A stretch of 64,000 nucleotides of DNA from Shinella sp. CPCC 101442 (GTDB lineage Bacteria; Pseudomonadota; Alphaproteobacteria; Rhizobiales; Rhizobiaceae), in contig NZ_JALIQS010000002.1 in NCBI RefSeq assembly GCF_024704725.1, positions 434,001-498,000 of the forward strand, given 5' to 3'. Under the pieces are notes generated by a model. The model ran no database searches. It worked only from the letters and a program-made list of their open reading frames with translations, and was not told the DNA's origin. This document shows, one piece after another, positions 15,830-25,174 of the stretch; position 1 is the stretch's first letter, and every line of letters starts with the position of its first letter. The position numbers and the translations under genes were made by a program.

Positions 15830-17752
15830 ATGCCGCACACGGAACAAGACAGGACGCTCGACGTCATCACGATCGGCCGCTCGTCCGTCGACCTCTACGG
15901 CCAGCAGCTCGGCACGCGGCTTGAAGACACCGCTTCCTTCGCCAAATCCGTCGGCGGCTGCCCGGCCAATATCGCGATCGGCACCGCCCGCCTCGGCCTG
16001 AAGTCGGCGCTCATCACCCGCGTCGGCGACGAGCAGATGGGCCGTTTCATCCGCGAGCAATCCGCCCGCGAAGGCGTCAATGTCGAGGGCATCAAGACCG
16101 ACAAGGATCGCCTGACGGCGCTTGTGCTGCTCGCCATCGAATCCGAAGGCGTCTCGCCGATGATCTTCGTGCGCACCGACTGTGCCGACATGGCGCTCGA
16201 CGAGGGCGACGTGGACGAGGCCTTCGTGAGGTCTTCCCGCGCCGTGCTCGTTTCCGGCACGCATTTTTCGCGACCCAACACCGAGGCCGCGCAGCGCAAG
16301 GCCATCCGCATCGCCAAGGAAAACGGCGGCAAGGTCATCTTCGACATCGACTACCGCCCGAACCTCTGGGGCCTCGCCGGCCATGCCGAGGGCTTCGAGC
16401 GTTATGTGAAGTCTGACCGCGTCTCCGCCATCATGAAATCCGTCCTGCCGGATTGCGATCTCATCGTCGGCACCGAAGAGGAGATCATGATCGCGTCCGG
16501 CGCCGATGACGTGCTTTCCTCGCTGAAGGCGATCCGCGCCCTCTCCTCCGCCACCATCGTGCTGAAGCGCGGCGCCATGGGCTGCATCGTCTATGACGGC
16601 CCGATCTCCGACAATCTGGAAGACGGCATTATCGGCCAGGGCTTCCCGATCGAGGTCTATAATGTGCTGGGTGCCGGCGATGCGTTCATGTCGGGCCTCC
16701 TGAGAGGCTGGCTGCGGGGCGAGGACCATGCGACCTCGGCCACCTGGGCCAATGCCTGCGGCGCCTTCGCCGTCTCCCGTCTGCTCTGCTCGCCGGAATA
16801 TCCAAGCTGGGACGAACTCTCCTTCTTCCTGAAGAACGGCAGCAAACACCGAGCGCTGCGCAAGGACGAGGCTATCAACCACATCCATTGGGCAACCAAC
16901 CGCAAGCAGGCCGACATTCCGCTTCTGATGGCGCTCGCCTGCGACCACCGTATGCAGCTCGTCGACGTCGCCGACGAACTGAAGGTACCGCACGAAAAGA
17001 TTTCCGAGTTCAAGCGCCTGACCGTGAAGGCCGCCGCCCGTGTCGCCGATGGCCGGCCGGGTTACGGCATGCTGATCGACGAGCGTTTCGGCCGCGACGC
17101 CTTTTTCGATGCCGCCGAGCAGAATTTCTCCTGGCTCGGCCGCCCGGTCGAACTGCCGGGCTCCAAGCCGCTGCGCTTCGAGTTCAGTCAGGACATCGGC
17201 TCGCAGCTCGTGGAATGGCCGCTCGACCATTGCATCAAGTGCCTGTGCTTCTATCATCCGGACGATCCGGCAGCGCTCAAGAAGGAGCAGCAGGAAAAGC
17301 TGCGCACCCTGTTTGAGGCGGCACGCCGGGTCGGCCGCGAGCTGCTGGTCGAGATCATCGCCGGCAAGAACGGGCCGCTCAAGGATGATACGGTCTCGAC
17401 GGCGCTTCAGGAACTCTACGATCTCGGCATCAAGCCGGACTGGTGGAAGCTGGAGCCGCAGGCATCGAGCGGGGCATGGGAAAACATCGAGGCGGTGATC
17501 GCCAAAAATGACGCCTATTGCCGTGGTATCGTGCTGCTCGGCCTGGAGGCGCCGACGGAGGAACTGGTCAAGGCGTTCGAGGCAACCAAGGTGGCGCCGG
17601 CCGTCAAAGGCTTTGCCGTCGGCCGCACGATCTTTGTTGACGCCGCCCGCGCCTGGATGGCCGGCAAGATGGACGACGAGGCAGCGATATCGGACATGGC
17701 CGGCCGCTTCCGCGAACTGACCGACGCCTGGCTGCGCACGCGCGGTCTTTAA
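15830..17752 (+). CDS. iolC: Bifunctional 5-dehydro-2-deoxygluconokinase / aldolase-like protein
   Basis: 640 residues. The N-terminal half (about 1-325) is a PfkB carbohydrate kinase. It has GGCPANIAIGTARLG near residue 40 and the C-terminal kinase signature VLGAGDAFMSGLLRG containing the catalytic Asp. It phosphorylates 2-deoxy-5-keto-gluconate. The second half (about 335-640) is the DUF2090 domain, an aldolase-class fold fused to IolC in rhizobia (LLMALACDHRMQL, WKLEPQ) that probably cleaves the product. GGGAGGAAG before the ATG at 15830 sets the start; a GTG at 15803 is in frame but less likely. The two halves replace separate iolC and iolJ genes, and no separate iolJ is seen here. Confidence 0.94.
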   Translation: MPHTEQDRTLDVITIGRSSVDLYGQQLGTRLEDTASFAKSVGGCPANIAIGTARLGLKSALITRVGDEQMGRFIREQSAREGVNVEGIKTDKDRLTALVLLAIESEGVSPMIFVRTDCADMALDEGDVDEAFVRSSRAVLVSGTHFSRPNTEAAQRKAIRIAKENGGKVIFDIDYRPNLWGLAGHAEGFERYVKSDRVSAIMKSVLPDCDLIVGTEEEIMIASGADDVLSSLKAIRALSSATIVLKRGAMGCIVYDGPISDNLEDGIIGQGFPIEVYNVLGAGDAFMSGLLRGWLRGEDHATSATWANACGAFAVSRLLCSPEYPSWDELSFFLKNGSKHRALRKDEAINHIHWATNRKQADIPLLMALACDHRMQLVDVADELKVPHEKISEFKRLTVKAAARVADGRPGYGMLIDERFGRDAFFDAAEQNFSWLGRPVELPGSKPLRFEFSQDIGSQLVEWPLDHCIKCLCFYHPDDPAALKKEQQEKLRTLFEAARRVGRELLVEIIAGKNGPLKDDTVSTALQELYDLGIKPDWWKLEPQASSGAWENIEAVIAKNDAYCRGIVLLGLEAPTEELVKAFEATKVAPAVKGFAVGRTIFVDAARAWMAGKMDDEAAISDMAGRFRELTDAWLRTRGL

Positions 17753-17826
17753 AGCAATCCCAGGAAACGAGTGGGCGGTTTTCCGCCCGGGATTGCGGCA
17801 AATGAAGAGAATTTGGGAGGAATACC

Positions 17827-19677
17827 ATGGGCAAGACGATCCGGCTGACGATGGCGCAGGCCGTCACGCATTTCCTGAAGGCACAGATGACGGTCGTCGA
17901 CGGCAAGAAACAGCCGATCTTCGCCGGCGTCTGGGGCATTTTCGGCCACGGCAACGTCGCGGGCATGGGGGAAGCGCTTTACCAGGTGCGCAATGACCTG
18001 CCGACGCTGCGCGCCCATAACGAACAGGGCATGGCGCATGCCGCCGTCGCCTTCGCCAAGGCGAGCTTTCGCCAGCGCTTCATGGCCTGCACAACCTCGA
18101 TCGGCCCCGGCGCGCTGAACATGATCACCGCTGCCGGCGTTGCGCATGTCAACCGCCTGCCTGTCCTCTTCCTGCCCGGCGACGTCTTTGCCAATCGCAT
18201 TCCCGATCCGGTCCTCCAGCAGATCGAAAACTTTGGCGATGGCACCGTTTCGGTCAACGACGCCTTCCGCTGCGTGTCGCGCTATTTCGATCGCATCACC
18301 CGGCCAGAACAGATCATCCCCGCCCTGAAGCGCACCATGCAGGTACTGACCGATCCGGTCGATTGCGGCCCTGTGACACTGTCGCTCTGCCAGGACGTGC
18401 AGGCCGAAGCCTACGACTACCCGGCAAGCCTGTTCGACGAGAAGGTCTGGACGCATCGCCGTCCGCGGCCCGACACGGACGAGCTTGCGGCGGCCATCGC
18501 GACCTTGCGCAAGGCGCAAAAGCCGCTGATCATCGCCGGCGGCGGCGTGCTTTATTCGCAGGCGACGGCGGAACTCAAGGCCTTTGCCGGCATGCATGGC
18601 ATTCCGGTCGCCGTCACCCAGGCCGGCAAGTCGGCGCTGCCGGATGATCACCCGCTCTGCATGGGCTCGGTCGGCGTCACCGGCACCTCCGCGGCCAATG
18701 CCTTTGCCGAGGAGGCGGATGTCATCCTCGCCGTCGGCACCCGCATGCAGGATTTCACCACTGGCTCCTGGGCGCTGTTCAAAAATGATGGCGTCAAGAT
18801 GATCGGCCTCAACACCGTTGCCTTCGACGCCGCGAAGCGCGACAGCCAGCCGCTCGTCGCCGATGCGCGCGAGGGGCTGACGCTGCTGTCCGAGGCGCTC
18901 GGCGGCTGGAAGGCGCCCGCTTCGTTTACGGAATCTGCAAAGCCCCGCAAGGAAGCCTGGATGGCTGCCGCCAACCGTGCAACCGCTCCGACCAATGCGG
19001 ACCTGCCCTCCGATGCGCAGGTCATCGGCGCGGTGCAGCGCACGATCGGCGGCGAGAATTCGGTGATGGTCTGCGCCGCCGGCGGTCTGCCGGGTGAGCT
19101 GCACAAGCTGTGGCAGGCCCACAAGCCGGGCGGCTACCATATGGAATACGGCTTTTCCTGCATGGGCTACGAGATTGCCGGCGGCCTCGGCGTGAAGCTG
19201 GCGCGGCCGGAGGCGGATGTCGTCGTCATGGTCGGCGACGGCTCCTACATGATGATGAATTCCGAGCTTTCCACCTCGATCATGCTCGGCCAGAAGCTGA
19301 CGATCGTCGTGCTGGACAACCGCGGCTACGGTTGCATCAACCGCCTGCAGATGGGCACCGGCGGCGCGAACTTCAACAACCTGCTCAAGGACTCGATGAT
19401 CGAGATGATGCCGGATATCGACTTCCGGGCGCACGCCGAAAGCATGGGCGCGGTCGCCGTGAAGGTCTCTTCGATTGCCGATCTCGAAACGGCCATTCAG
19501 AACAGCAAGGGCAATGATCGCACGTCGGTGATCGTCATCGATACCGACCCGCTGATCACCACCAAGGAGGGTGGCCATTGGTGGGATGTGGCAGTGCCGG
19601 AAGTGAGCCCGCGTGAAGAGGTCAACAAGGCGCGCGAAGCCTATGTGAAGGCCCGCGCCGCGCAGACTATCGGTTAA
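17827..19677 (+). CDS. iolD: 3D-(3,5/4)-trihydroxycyclohexane-1,2-dione hydrolase
   Basis: 616-residue thiamine-diphosphate enzyme that opens the ring of the trihydroxycyclohexane-dione to 5-deoxy-glucuronate. The N-terminal Pyr domain has the ThDP-activating Glu66 (RAHNEQGMAHAA). A central Rossmann-like domain (PLIIAGGGVLYSQ) follows. The C-terminal PP domain carries the cofactor motif GDGSYMMMNSEL from residue 470, with DNRGYGCIN closing the Mg2+ site. GGGAGGAATACC lies before the ATG. It follows iolC by 74 bases in the same operon. Length and motifs are fully typical. Confidence 0.96.
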   Translation: MGKTIRLTMAQAVTHFLKAQMTVVDGKKQPIFAGVWGIFGHGNVAGMGEALYQVRNDLPTLRAHNEQGMAHAAVAFAKASFRQRFMACTTSIGPGALNMITAAGVAHVNRLPVLFLPGDVFANRIPDPVLQQIENFGDGTVSVNDAFRCVSRYFDRITRPEQIIPALKRTMQVLTDPVDCGPVTLSLCQDVQAEAYDYPASLFDEKVWTHRRPRPDTDELAAAIATLRKAQKPLIIAGGGVLYSQATAELKAFAGMHGIPVAVTQAGKSALPDDHPLCMGSVGVTGTSAANAFAEEADVILAVGTRMQDFTTGSWALFKNDGVKMIGLNTVAFDAAKRDSQPLVADAREGLTLLSEALGGWKAPASFTESAKPRKEAWMAAANRATAPTNADLPSDAQVIGAVQRTIGGENSVMVCAAGGLPGELHKLWQAHKPGGYHMEYGFSCMGYEIAGGLGVKLARPEADVVVMVGDGSYMMMNSELSTSIMLGQKLTIVVLDNRGYGCINRLQMGTGGANFNNLLKDSMIEMMPDIDFRAHAESMGAVAVKVSSIADLETAIQNSKGNDRTSVIVIDTDPLITTKEGGHWWDVAVPEVSPREEVNKAREAYVKARAAQTIG

Positions 19678-19686
19678 GACAGACAC

Positions 19687-19739
19687 CCCACCCTCCGCGT
19701 CATCCTCGGGCTTGACCCGAGGATGACGCGGAGGGTGGG
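19687..19739. repeat. Perfect 24-bp inverted repeat between iolD and iolE
   Basis: Arms CCCACCCTCCGCGTCATCCT+CGGG and its exact reverse complement, around a 5-base loop CTTGA. The core (TCCTCGGGCTTGACCCGAGGA) is of the REP-like dispersed palindrome type found in Rhizobiales. It would form a very stable mRNA hairpin 10 bases after the iolD stop. No T-run follows, so it is more likely a processing or stability element than a terminator. Confidence 0.8.
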
Positions 19740-19792
19740 AAGAGACAATGATAATGCAAGGGAGGCCGTAGCCTCCCGCCAAGGAGACGATA

Positions 19793-20710
19793 ATGAAAGC
19801 CAAACTCGGCATGTCGCCCATCGCCTGGTGGAACGACGATCTTCCGGAACTCAGCGACGACGTATCCCTCGAGGAATGCCTGCGCCAGTCGCGCGGCGCC
19901 GGTTTTACCGGCATGGAAAAGGGCCGTCGCTTCCCGGAAGATCCCGCGGTGATGCTGCCCATCCTGCGCGCCGCCGACGTCACGCTGTGCGGCGGCTGGT
20001 TTTCCGGCACGCTGGTCGACGAGGAACTCGCCGCCAACAAGGACCGCATCGCGCCGATGATCGCGCTGTTCAAGGCGGTCAACGCGCCCTGCATCGTCTA
20101 TGGCGAAGTCGGCCGCTCCATCCAGGGCGACCGCTCCAAGCCGCTCGCTACCAAGCCGCGCCTGTCGGACGATGAGATGAAGGCCTATGGCCGGCGCCTC
20201 ACGCAGTTCGGCGAATGGTGCGCCGAGCAGGGCATGCCGCTGTCCTATCACCACCACATGGCCGCCGTCGTCGAGACCGAGCCGGAACTCGACGCCTTCA
20301 TGCGCAATTCCGGCGAAGGCATTCCGCTCTTGCTCGATGCCGGGCACCTCGCCTTTGCCGGCGGTGATGTCCTGCGCGCCATCGACAACCATCACGCCCG
20401 CATCAACCACGTCCACGTCAAGGATATCCGCCAGTCGGTGGTCGATGGGCTCGATCGCAGCCGGCAGTCCTTCCTCGACGCGGTGGCGCTTGGCGCCTTC
20501 ACCGTGCCGGGCGACGGCTCGCTCGATTTCGGCGCCATCGTGAAGCGCTTCGCGGATTATGGTTATGAAGGCTGGTTCGTCGTCGAGGCCGAACAGGACC
20601 CGCGTGAAGCGCCCCCGCAGAAAATGGCCGAAGTCGGTTATGCGGAACTGATGCGCGTCATGACCGCCGCGGGTTATACCGTGGAGACGGAAGGTTTTCC
20701 GAAAGGATAA
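19793..20710 (+). CDS. iolE: Myo-inosose-2 dehydratase
   Basis: A 305-residue TIM-barrel protein of the xylose-isomerase-like family. It dehydrates 2-keto-myo-inositol to the trihydroxycyclohexane-dione used by IolD. Visible metal-site elements are YHHHMAAVVET, LLDAGHLAFAGGD, INHVHVKDIR and the C-terminal FVVEAEQDP, giving the usual Glu/Asp/His/Glu set. AAGGAG lies seven bases before the ATG. It is third in the iolCDEB order; the 24-bp hairpin lies between it and iolD and could reduce or uncouple its expression. Confidence 0.95.
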   Translation: MKAKLGMSPIAWWNDDLPELSDDVSLEECLRQSRGAGFTGMEKGRRFPEDPAVMLPILRAADVTLCGGWFSGTLVDEELAANKDRIAPMIALFKAVNAPCIVYGEVGRSIQGDRSKPLATKPRLSDDEMKAYGRRLTQFGEWCAEQGMPLSYHHHMAAVVETEPELDAFMRNSGEGIPLLLDAGHLAFAGGDVLRAIDNHHARINHVHVKDIRQSVVDGLDRSRQSFLDAVALGAFTVPGDGSLDFGAIVKRFADYGYEGWFVVEAEQDPREAPPQKMAEVGYAELMRVMTAAGYTVETEGFPKG

Positions 20711-20745
20711 GCCTCAACCGTATGCCGAATGAAAGGACCAAGCCT

Positions 20746-21540
20746 ATGCCGAAACTTCTCGTAAAGCCGGACGGCGCGCACGGCCGCGTCAGCCACGTCA
20801 CGCCGGAAAGCGCCGGCTGGACCTATGTAGGGTTCGACGTGCACCGTATGAAGCCCGGCGAAATTCTCGCCGCGGAAACGGGGATCCGCGAGGTCTGCCT
20901 CGTCTGGATTTCCGGCAAGGGCAAGGCAACGGGCGCGGGCCAGGATTTCGGCGTGCTGGGGGAACGCATGAGCCCATTCGAGGGTGCGCCGCATGCGCTT
21001 TATATTCCGGCCGATTCCAACTGGTCGGTAACGGCGGAGACCGATCTGGAACTCGCCGTCTGCTCGGCACCGGGCGGCGGCAGCTACCAAGCCAAGGAAA
21101 TTCCCCCCGGCACGCACCCCAAGCTCAGCCGCGGCAAGGGTTCGAACGTCCGCCATGTCTACAATATCATGCCGGAAAACGACAATTCGGCCCATTCGCT
21201 GCTTGTCGTGGAGGTCATCACGCCGAGCGGCAACACCTCGTCCTACCCGTCGCACAAACACGACCAGGACGATCTGCCGAACGAGAGCTTTCTCGAAGAA
21301 ACCTACTACCATCGCCTTAACCCACCGCAGGGTTTTGCCTTCCAGCGCGTCTATACGGACGACCGCTCGCTCGACGAGGCCATGGCGGTGGAGGACCGCG
21401 ACGTGACGCTGGTGCCGAAGGGCTATCACCCCTGCGCCACCATTCACGGCTATGATCTCTATTATCTCAACGTCATGGCGGGACCGAAGCGGGTGTGGAA
21501 GTTCCACAACGCCAAGGAGCATGAGTGGCTGCTGGCCTGA
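20746..21540 (+). CDS. iolB: 5-deoxy-glucuronate isomerase
   Basis: 264 residues of the KduI/IolB bicupin family, converting 5-deoxy-glucuronate to 2-deoxy-5-keto-gluconate, the substrate of IolC. Features are GWTYVGFDVHRMKPGE, the metal-binding stretch SYPSHKHDQDD and LVPKGYHPCATIHGYDLYYLNVMAG near the C terminus. AAAGGA nine bases upstream selects the ATG at 20746 over one at 20722. It closes the operon and converges on the esterase gene with an 8-base gap; no obvious terminator hairpin is present in that gap. Confidence 0.95.
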   Translation: MPKLLVKPDGAHGRVSHVTPESAGWTYVGFDVHRMKPGEILAAETGIREVCLVWISGKGKATGAGQDFGVLGERMSPFEGAPHALYIPADSNWSVTAETDLELAVCSAPGGGSYQAKEIPPGTHPKLSRGKGSNVRHVYNIMPENDNSAHSLLVVEVITPSGNTSSYPSHKHDQDDLPNESFLEETYYHRLNPPQGFAFQRVYTDDRSLDEAMAVEDRDVTLVPKGYHPCATIHGYDLYYLNVMAGPKRVWKFHNAKEHEWLLA

Positions 21541-21547
21541 TCGGCCG

Positions 21548-22576
21548 CTACCGCTTCCACTTCCGTGTCAGTCCCCATTCCTTGGCGATTTCCAGCGTCG
21601 AGGAAAAGCCCGCCTCCAGCATGAACGGCTCGTTGGAGGCGGCATAGCCGCCGCCTTCGCCGCGCAGAACCGGCGTGCCGTGGCCCATGCCATCGATCTC
21701 GTGCAGGATGACGAGCGCCCTGCCCTCCTTGTCCGGCCATATGCGCGTGCGCCGGCCCTTCATGCGCTTTTCCACGAACGCCTCTTTTGGCAGCCGATAG
21801 AGGTCGCGCCATTGCTCGGCGAGGGCGACGCCGTTCGATAGCGAAACGGTTTCGTCCGCCGTGCCGTGCCAGATCGAGATTGCGGGTTTGCGGGCAATGC
21901 GCGGGGAGACGGCGCGGACGAGATCGCTCCACTCGTCGGCGGTTCGCTCCGGCGCTGCCGCCATGGCATCGAAGGCGCGGCTTGCATCGCGCGCGGCACC
22001 AAACGGCAGGCCTGCTATGACCGCGCCACCGGCGAAGACATCCGGATAATTGGCGAGCATGGCGGCCGTCATCGCCCCACCGGCGGAAAGGCCGGTGATG
22101 AAGAGGCGTTGCGGATCGCTTGCCGCCCTTTCGGCCGTATGCGCCACCATCTGGCGGATCGACATCAGCTCGCCGCGGTCGCGCGTCACCTCGCTTGGGC
22201 GAAACCAGGTGAAACAGAGCAGCGGATTGTTGGTCTCGCGCTGCTGCGCATAGACGACGGCGAAGCCGCGCTCTTGCGCGAGCGAGGCCCAGCCTGCGGC
22301 ACGGTCGTAGCTTTCGGCATCCTGCTGGCAGCCATGCAGCACCAGCACCAGTGGGCGACCGGCAGGCAGGCCTTCCGGAACATGCTCGAACATGCGCAGG
22401 CCGCCGGGATTGCTGCCGAATCCGGTGACTTCGGTGAGAGGCGAAGAGCCCGCCGGCCGGCGCCGCACGGCGGGCGCCTTGCGCTCGGGATCACGGGAAA
22501 ACGGCCAGAAGAGGTCGCCCAGCGGGCTTTCGGTCGGCAGAAGCCGCTCGACCGATCGCTTGAAACGGTCACGCAT
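21548..22576 (-). CDS. PHB depolymerase-type esterase
   Basis: A 342-residue serine esterase of the short-chain polyhydroxyalkanoate depolymerase / feruloyl esterase family. The oxyanion segment LVLVLHGCQQDAESY is followed by nucleophile Ser164 in ITGLSAGGAMTA, a likely Asp in HGTADETVS and the catalytic His in GMGHGTPV. AAGGAGG seven bases before the ATG at 22576 fixes the start rather than an ATG ten codons earlier. No Sec signal peptide is apparent, so it may act on intracellular polymer or on small esters. Function beyond ester hydrolysis is inferred from the family. Confidence 0.86.
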   Translation of the reverse strand: MRDRFKRSVERLLPTESPLGDLFWPFSRDPERKAPAVRRRPAGSSPLTEVTGFGSNPGGLRMFEHVPEGLPAGRPLVLVLHGCQQDAESYDRAAGWASLAQERGFAVVYAQQRETNNPLLCFTWFRPSEVTRDRGELMSIRQMVAHTAERAASDPQRLFITGLSAGGAMTAAMLANYPDVFAGGAVIAGLPFGAARDASRAFDAMAAAPERTADEWSDLVRAVSPRIARKPAISIWHGTADETVSLSNGVALAEQWRDLYRLPKEAFVEKRMKGRRTRIWPDKEGRALVILHEIDGMGHGTPVLRGEGGGYAASNEPFMLEAGFSSTLEIAKEWGLTRKWKR

Positions 22577-22804
22577 GCTTGGCCTCCTTGTGGGGGAATT
22601 GCTCATTGTCAGGTTACTTGCTCACACGGAGCGGCAGGATCAAGGCAAAAAACGCGGAAATCGGCCAAAAGCTCATTCTCCAGGCTCATGAGGGCATTCA
22701 TAAATAGTCAAAGCGTCGGTCTGCCCTTTTCGTTCCAGCCCTTTCGAAGATGGAGCGGCTGATGTAGCACTTCTGCAACGACAAAACGCGACAGGAGGGA
22801 ATCC

Positions 22805-24028
22805 ATGAGCGAGCACCACAGCGCCACCCCGGAACAGGCGCGCGCCAAGATGGCGCCTTTCGACTGGGCCGATCCCTTCCTGTTGGAAGACCAGCTGACC
22901 GAAGAAGAGCGCATGATCCGCGATACGGCGCGCGCCTATTGCCAGGACAAGCTCGCCTCGCGCGTCACCGAAGCGAACCGCCACGAAATCTTCCACCGCG
23001 AGATCATGAGCGAGATGGGCGAACTCGGCCTGCTCGGCCCGACCGTGCCGGAAGAATATGGTGGCGTCGGCGCCAACTACGTGTCCTACGGCCTCGTTGC
23101 CCGTGAAGTCGAGCGCGTCGATTCGGGCTACCGCTCTGCGATGTCCGTGCAGTCCTCGCTCGTCATGCACCCGATCTTCGCCTTCGGTACGGAAGAGACC
23201 CGCAAGAAGTACCTGCCCAAGCTCGCTTCCGGCGAGTGGGTCGGCTGCTTCGGCCTGACCGAGCCGGACCATGGCTCGGACCCCTCCTCCATGATCACCC
23301 GCGCCAAGAAGGTCGATGGCGGCTATCTCATCTCGGGCGCCAAGAACTGGATCACCAATTCGCCGATCGCCGATGTCGCGGTCGTCTGGGCGAAATCCGA
23401 TGCGCATGACAACAAGATCAAGGGTTTTGTTCTCGAACGCGGCATGAAGGGCTTCGAAACGCCGAAGATCGAGGGCAAGTTCTCGCTGCGCGCCTCCGCC
23501 ACCGGCATGATCATGATGCAGGACGTCTTCGTTCCCGATGAGAACCTGCTGCCGGAAGTGGCCGGCCTTGCCGGTCCGTTCGGCTGCCTCAACCGCGCCC
23601 GCTACGGCATCGCCTGGGGCGCCATGGGGGCTGCCGAATTCTGCTGGCACGCCGCCCGCCAGTACACGCTCGACCGCAAGCAGTTCGGCAAGCCGCTTGC
23701 CGCCACCCAGCTCATCCAGAAGAAGCTTGCCGACATGGAGACCGAGATTTCGCTCGGCCTTCAGGGCGCGCTGCGCCTCGGCCGCCTGTTCGACGAACAT
23801 CGCGCGCCCGCCGAACTGATCTCGCTGATGAAGCGCAACAACTGCGGCAAGGCGCTCGACATTGCCCGTGTGGCGCGCGACATGCACGGCGGCAACGGCG
23901 TTTCCGACGAATATGGCGTCATCCGCCACGTCATGAACCTCGAAGCGGTCAACACCTACGAGGGCACGCATGACATCCATGCACTGATCCTCGGCCGCGC
24001 GCAGACCGGTCTTCAGGCTTTCCAGTAA
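22805..24028 (+). CDS. gcdH: Glutaryl-CoA dehydrogenase (acyl-CoA dehydrogenase family)
   Basis: A 407-residue FAD enzyme that oxidises and decarboxylates glutaryl-CoA to crotonyl-CoA during lysine and tryptophan breakdown. It passes electrons to ETF and then to ETF-QO, which is encoded at 43.5 kb. Motifs include [11 protein letters not shown] (FAD site), [29 protein letters not shown] and the catalytic Glu386 in [12 protein letters not shown]. This late Glu position and the EPDHGSDP form are typical of GcdH rather than generic acyl-CoA dehydrogenases. ACAGGAGGG lies upstream of the ATG. It is monocistronic with a strong terminator. Confidence 0.93.
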   Translation: MSEHHSATPEQARAKMAPFDWADPFLLEDQLTEEERMIRDTARAYCQDKLASRVTEANRHEIFHREIMSEMGELGLLGPTVPEEYGGVGANYVSYGLVAREVERVDSGYRSAMSVQSSLVMHPIFAFGTEETRKKYLPKLASGEWVGCFGLTEPDHGSDPSSMITRAKKVDGGYLISGAKNWITNSPIADVAVVWAKSDAHDNKIKGFVLERGMKGFETPKIEGKFSLRASATGMIMMQDVFVPDENLLPEVAGLAGPFGCLNRARYGIAWGAMGAAEFCWHAARQYTLDRKQFGKPLAATQLIQKKLADMETEISLGLQGALRLGRLFDEHRAPAELISLMKRNNCGKALDIARVARDMHGGNGVSDEYGVIRHVMNLEAVNTYEGTHDIHALILGRAQTGLQAFQ

Positions 24029-24055
24029 GCCACGATTGCCATTGCGCAATTTTGA

Positions 24056-24087
24056 ACGGCCGCTCGTTAAAAGACGAGCGGCCGTTT
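24056..24087 (+). terminator. Terminator of gcdH
   Basis: Perfect 13-bp stem AACGGCCGCTCGT / ACGAGCGGCCGTT, loop TAAAAG, followed by TTCACGTTTT. It lies 27 bases after the stop codon. Confidence 0.92.
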
Positions 24088-24148
24088 TCACGTTTTATCC
24101 ATCCCGTTTCGGTACAGTCCCAGTCCGGAAACAGCAGCGGAGGGCGCC

Positions 24149-24505
24149 ATGCCCCTCGACCACATGCACGAGCAGCTTCACCTGCGTCATCCCAAGCGCA
24201 GCTTCGTCCAGTATCGCCTCGACAAGCCCGGTTTCATCACACCGATCGGCCACCACCTCAGCACGGCGATGCGCTACACCTGCCTGATCCGCAGCATTTC
24301 GAGCGCGGGCGCGGTGCTTTCCATCAACAAGGCGCTGACTTTGCCGGAAAACTTCTACCTGGAGATCCACGGCATCCGTGACGAGATCCCCTGCACGGAA
24401 TTCAAGCGCGAAGGCGAGGAACTGGTGGTGCGCTTCAACATGTTTCTCGACGTCGATTTCCTCAACATCGTACTCGGCCGCCAGGGCGAAACGCACGACG
24501 CCTGA
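24149..24505 (+). CDS. PilZ-domain-like protein (first of a pair)
   Basis: 118 residues, a single PilZ-like beta-barrel. The N-terminal RHPKR (residues 13-17) fits the RxxxR c-di-GMP motif. The second motif reads SISSAG, with Ser in place of the usual Asp/Asn of (D/N)xSxxG. No membrane segment. GCGGAGGGCGCC precedes the ATG. A second PilZ gene starts 128 bases downstream. Single-domain PilZ proteins act as c-di-GMP-dependent adaptors for motility, polysaccharide or cell-cycle targets. Because one motif deviates, ligand binding is uncertain. Confidence 0.7.
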   Translation: MPLDHMHEQLHLRHPKRSFVQYRLDKPGFITPIGHHLSTAMRYTCLIRSISSAGAVLSINKALTLPENFYLEIHGIRDEIPCTEFKREGEELVVRFNMFLDVDFLNIVLGRQGETHDA

Positions 24506-24548
24506 AGCGCCGTTCCCGCAAAAGAGCAGGCCGCTAAACTTTTAAATA

Positions 24549-24567
24549 TTTGTTTTAACGAAACAAA
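24549..24567. promoter_or_regulatory. Inverted repeat TTTGTTT-N5-AAACAAA before PilZ gene
   Basis: Perfect 7-bp arms in an AT-rich stretch between the two PilZ genes, 67 bases before the second start. Candidate operator or promoter element. Confidence 0.35.
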
Positions 24568-24633
24568 ATACTCGCCTGCGAAACTCCCTGCAATATCGTT
24601 CGGACATGACGTCCCCCCATTGGGAGTGTGGCA

Positions 24634-25062
24634 ATGAGCATCGGTGCCGACCCGCGGTCCGCCGCAGGACTTTACGAACGCAAGTGGGAGCGCTTTACCG
24701 TCAACCGGCAGGGCATGCTCATGACCGTCGGTTTCGACCTGGCCGCGCCTAAGATGCGCAGCTGCAAGCTGGTCGATATCTCGCAGGGTGGCGCGAGCTT
24801 CAATGTCACCACGACCATCGGCCTGCCGCTACACTATTACCTCTCGATCGTTGGCGTCACCTCGCGCATCGGCTGTGCGGAAGTCTACCGCAACGACAAT
24901 CGCATCGGCGTGCAATTCATCAAGGAAATCGACGAGGAGATGCTGCACACCATCGTGCGTGCCGATTATTTCACAGGCGCCACCCCGCCCAAGCCCAAGA
25001 AGGACGAGCGGCGCTACATGGTGGGTGTAGAAAAGACCGGTATCCGCTCGGCGTTCACCTGA
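24634..25062 (+). CDS. PilZ-domain protein (second of a pair)
   Basis: 142 residues with a full PilZ signature: RKWER (RxxxR) near residue 18 and DISQGGASF ((D/N)xSxxG) near residue 47. Beta-strands follow (IGCAEVYRNDNRIGVQFI). The C-terminal tail is basic and proline-rich (TPPKPKKDERR). GGGAG seven bases before the ATG at 24634 sets the start. It probably binds c-di-GMP and transmits the signal to a partner; which partner is not indicated. It has its own AT-rich promoter region. Confidence 0.83.
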   Translation: MSIGADPRSAAGLYERKWERFTVNRQGMLMTVGFDLAAPKMRSCKLVDISQGGASFNVTTTIGLPLHYYLSIVGVTSRIGCAEVYRNDNRIGVQFIKEIDEEMLHTIVRADYFTGATPPKPKKDERRYMVGVEKTGIRSAFT

Positions 25063-25174
25063 GCGTTTCAACACCGCAATTTATTGGCTAGGGTGCCCGC
25101 CGGAAACCGATTCCGGCGGGCATTTTTCTGCGCGTCGGCAGGTTTTCCTCCGTTCATCGATCGTCAGGCGCCCC

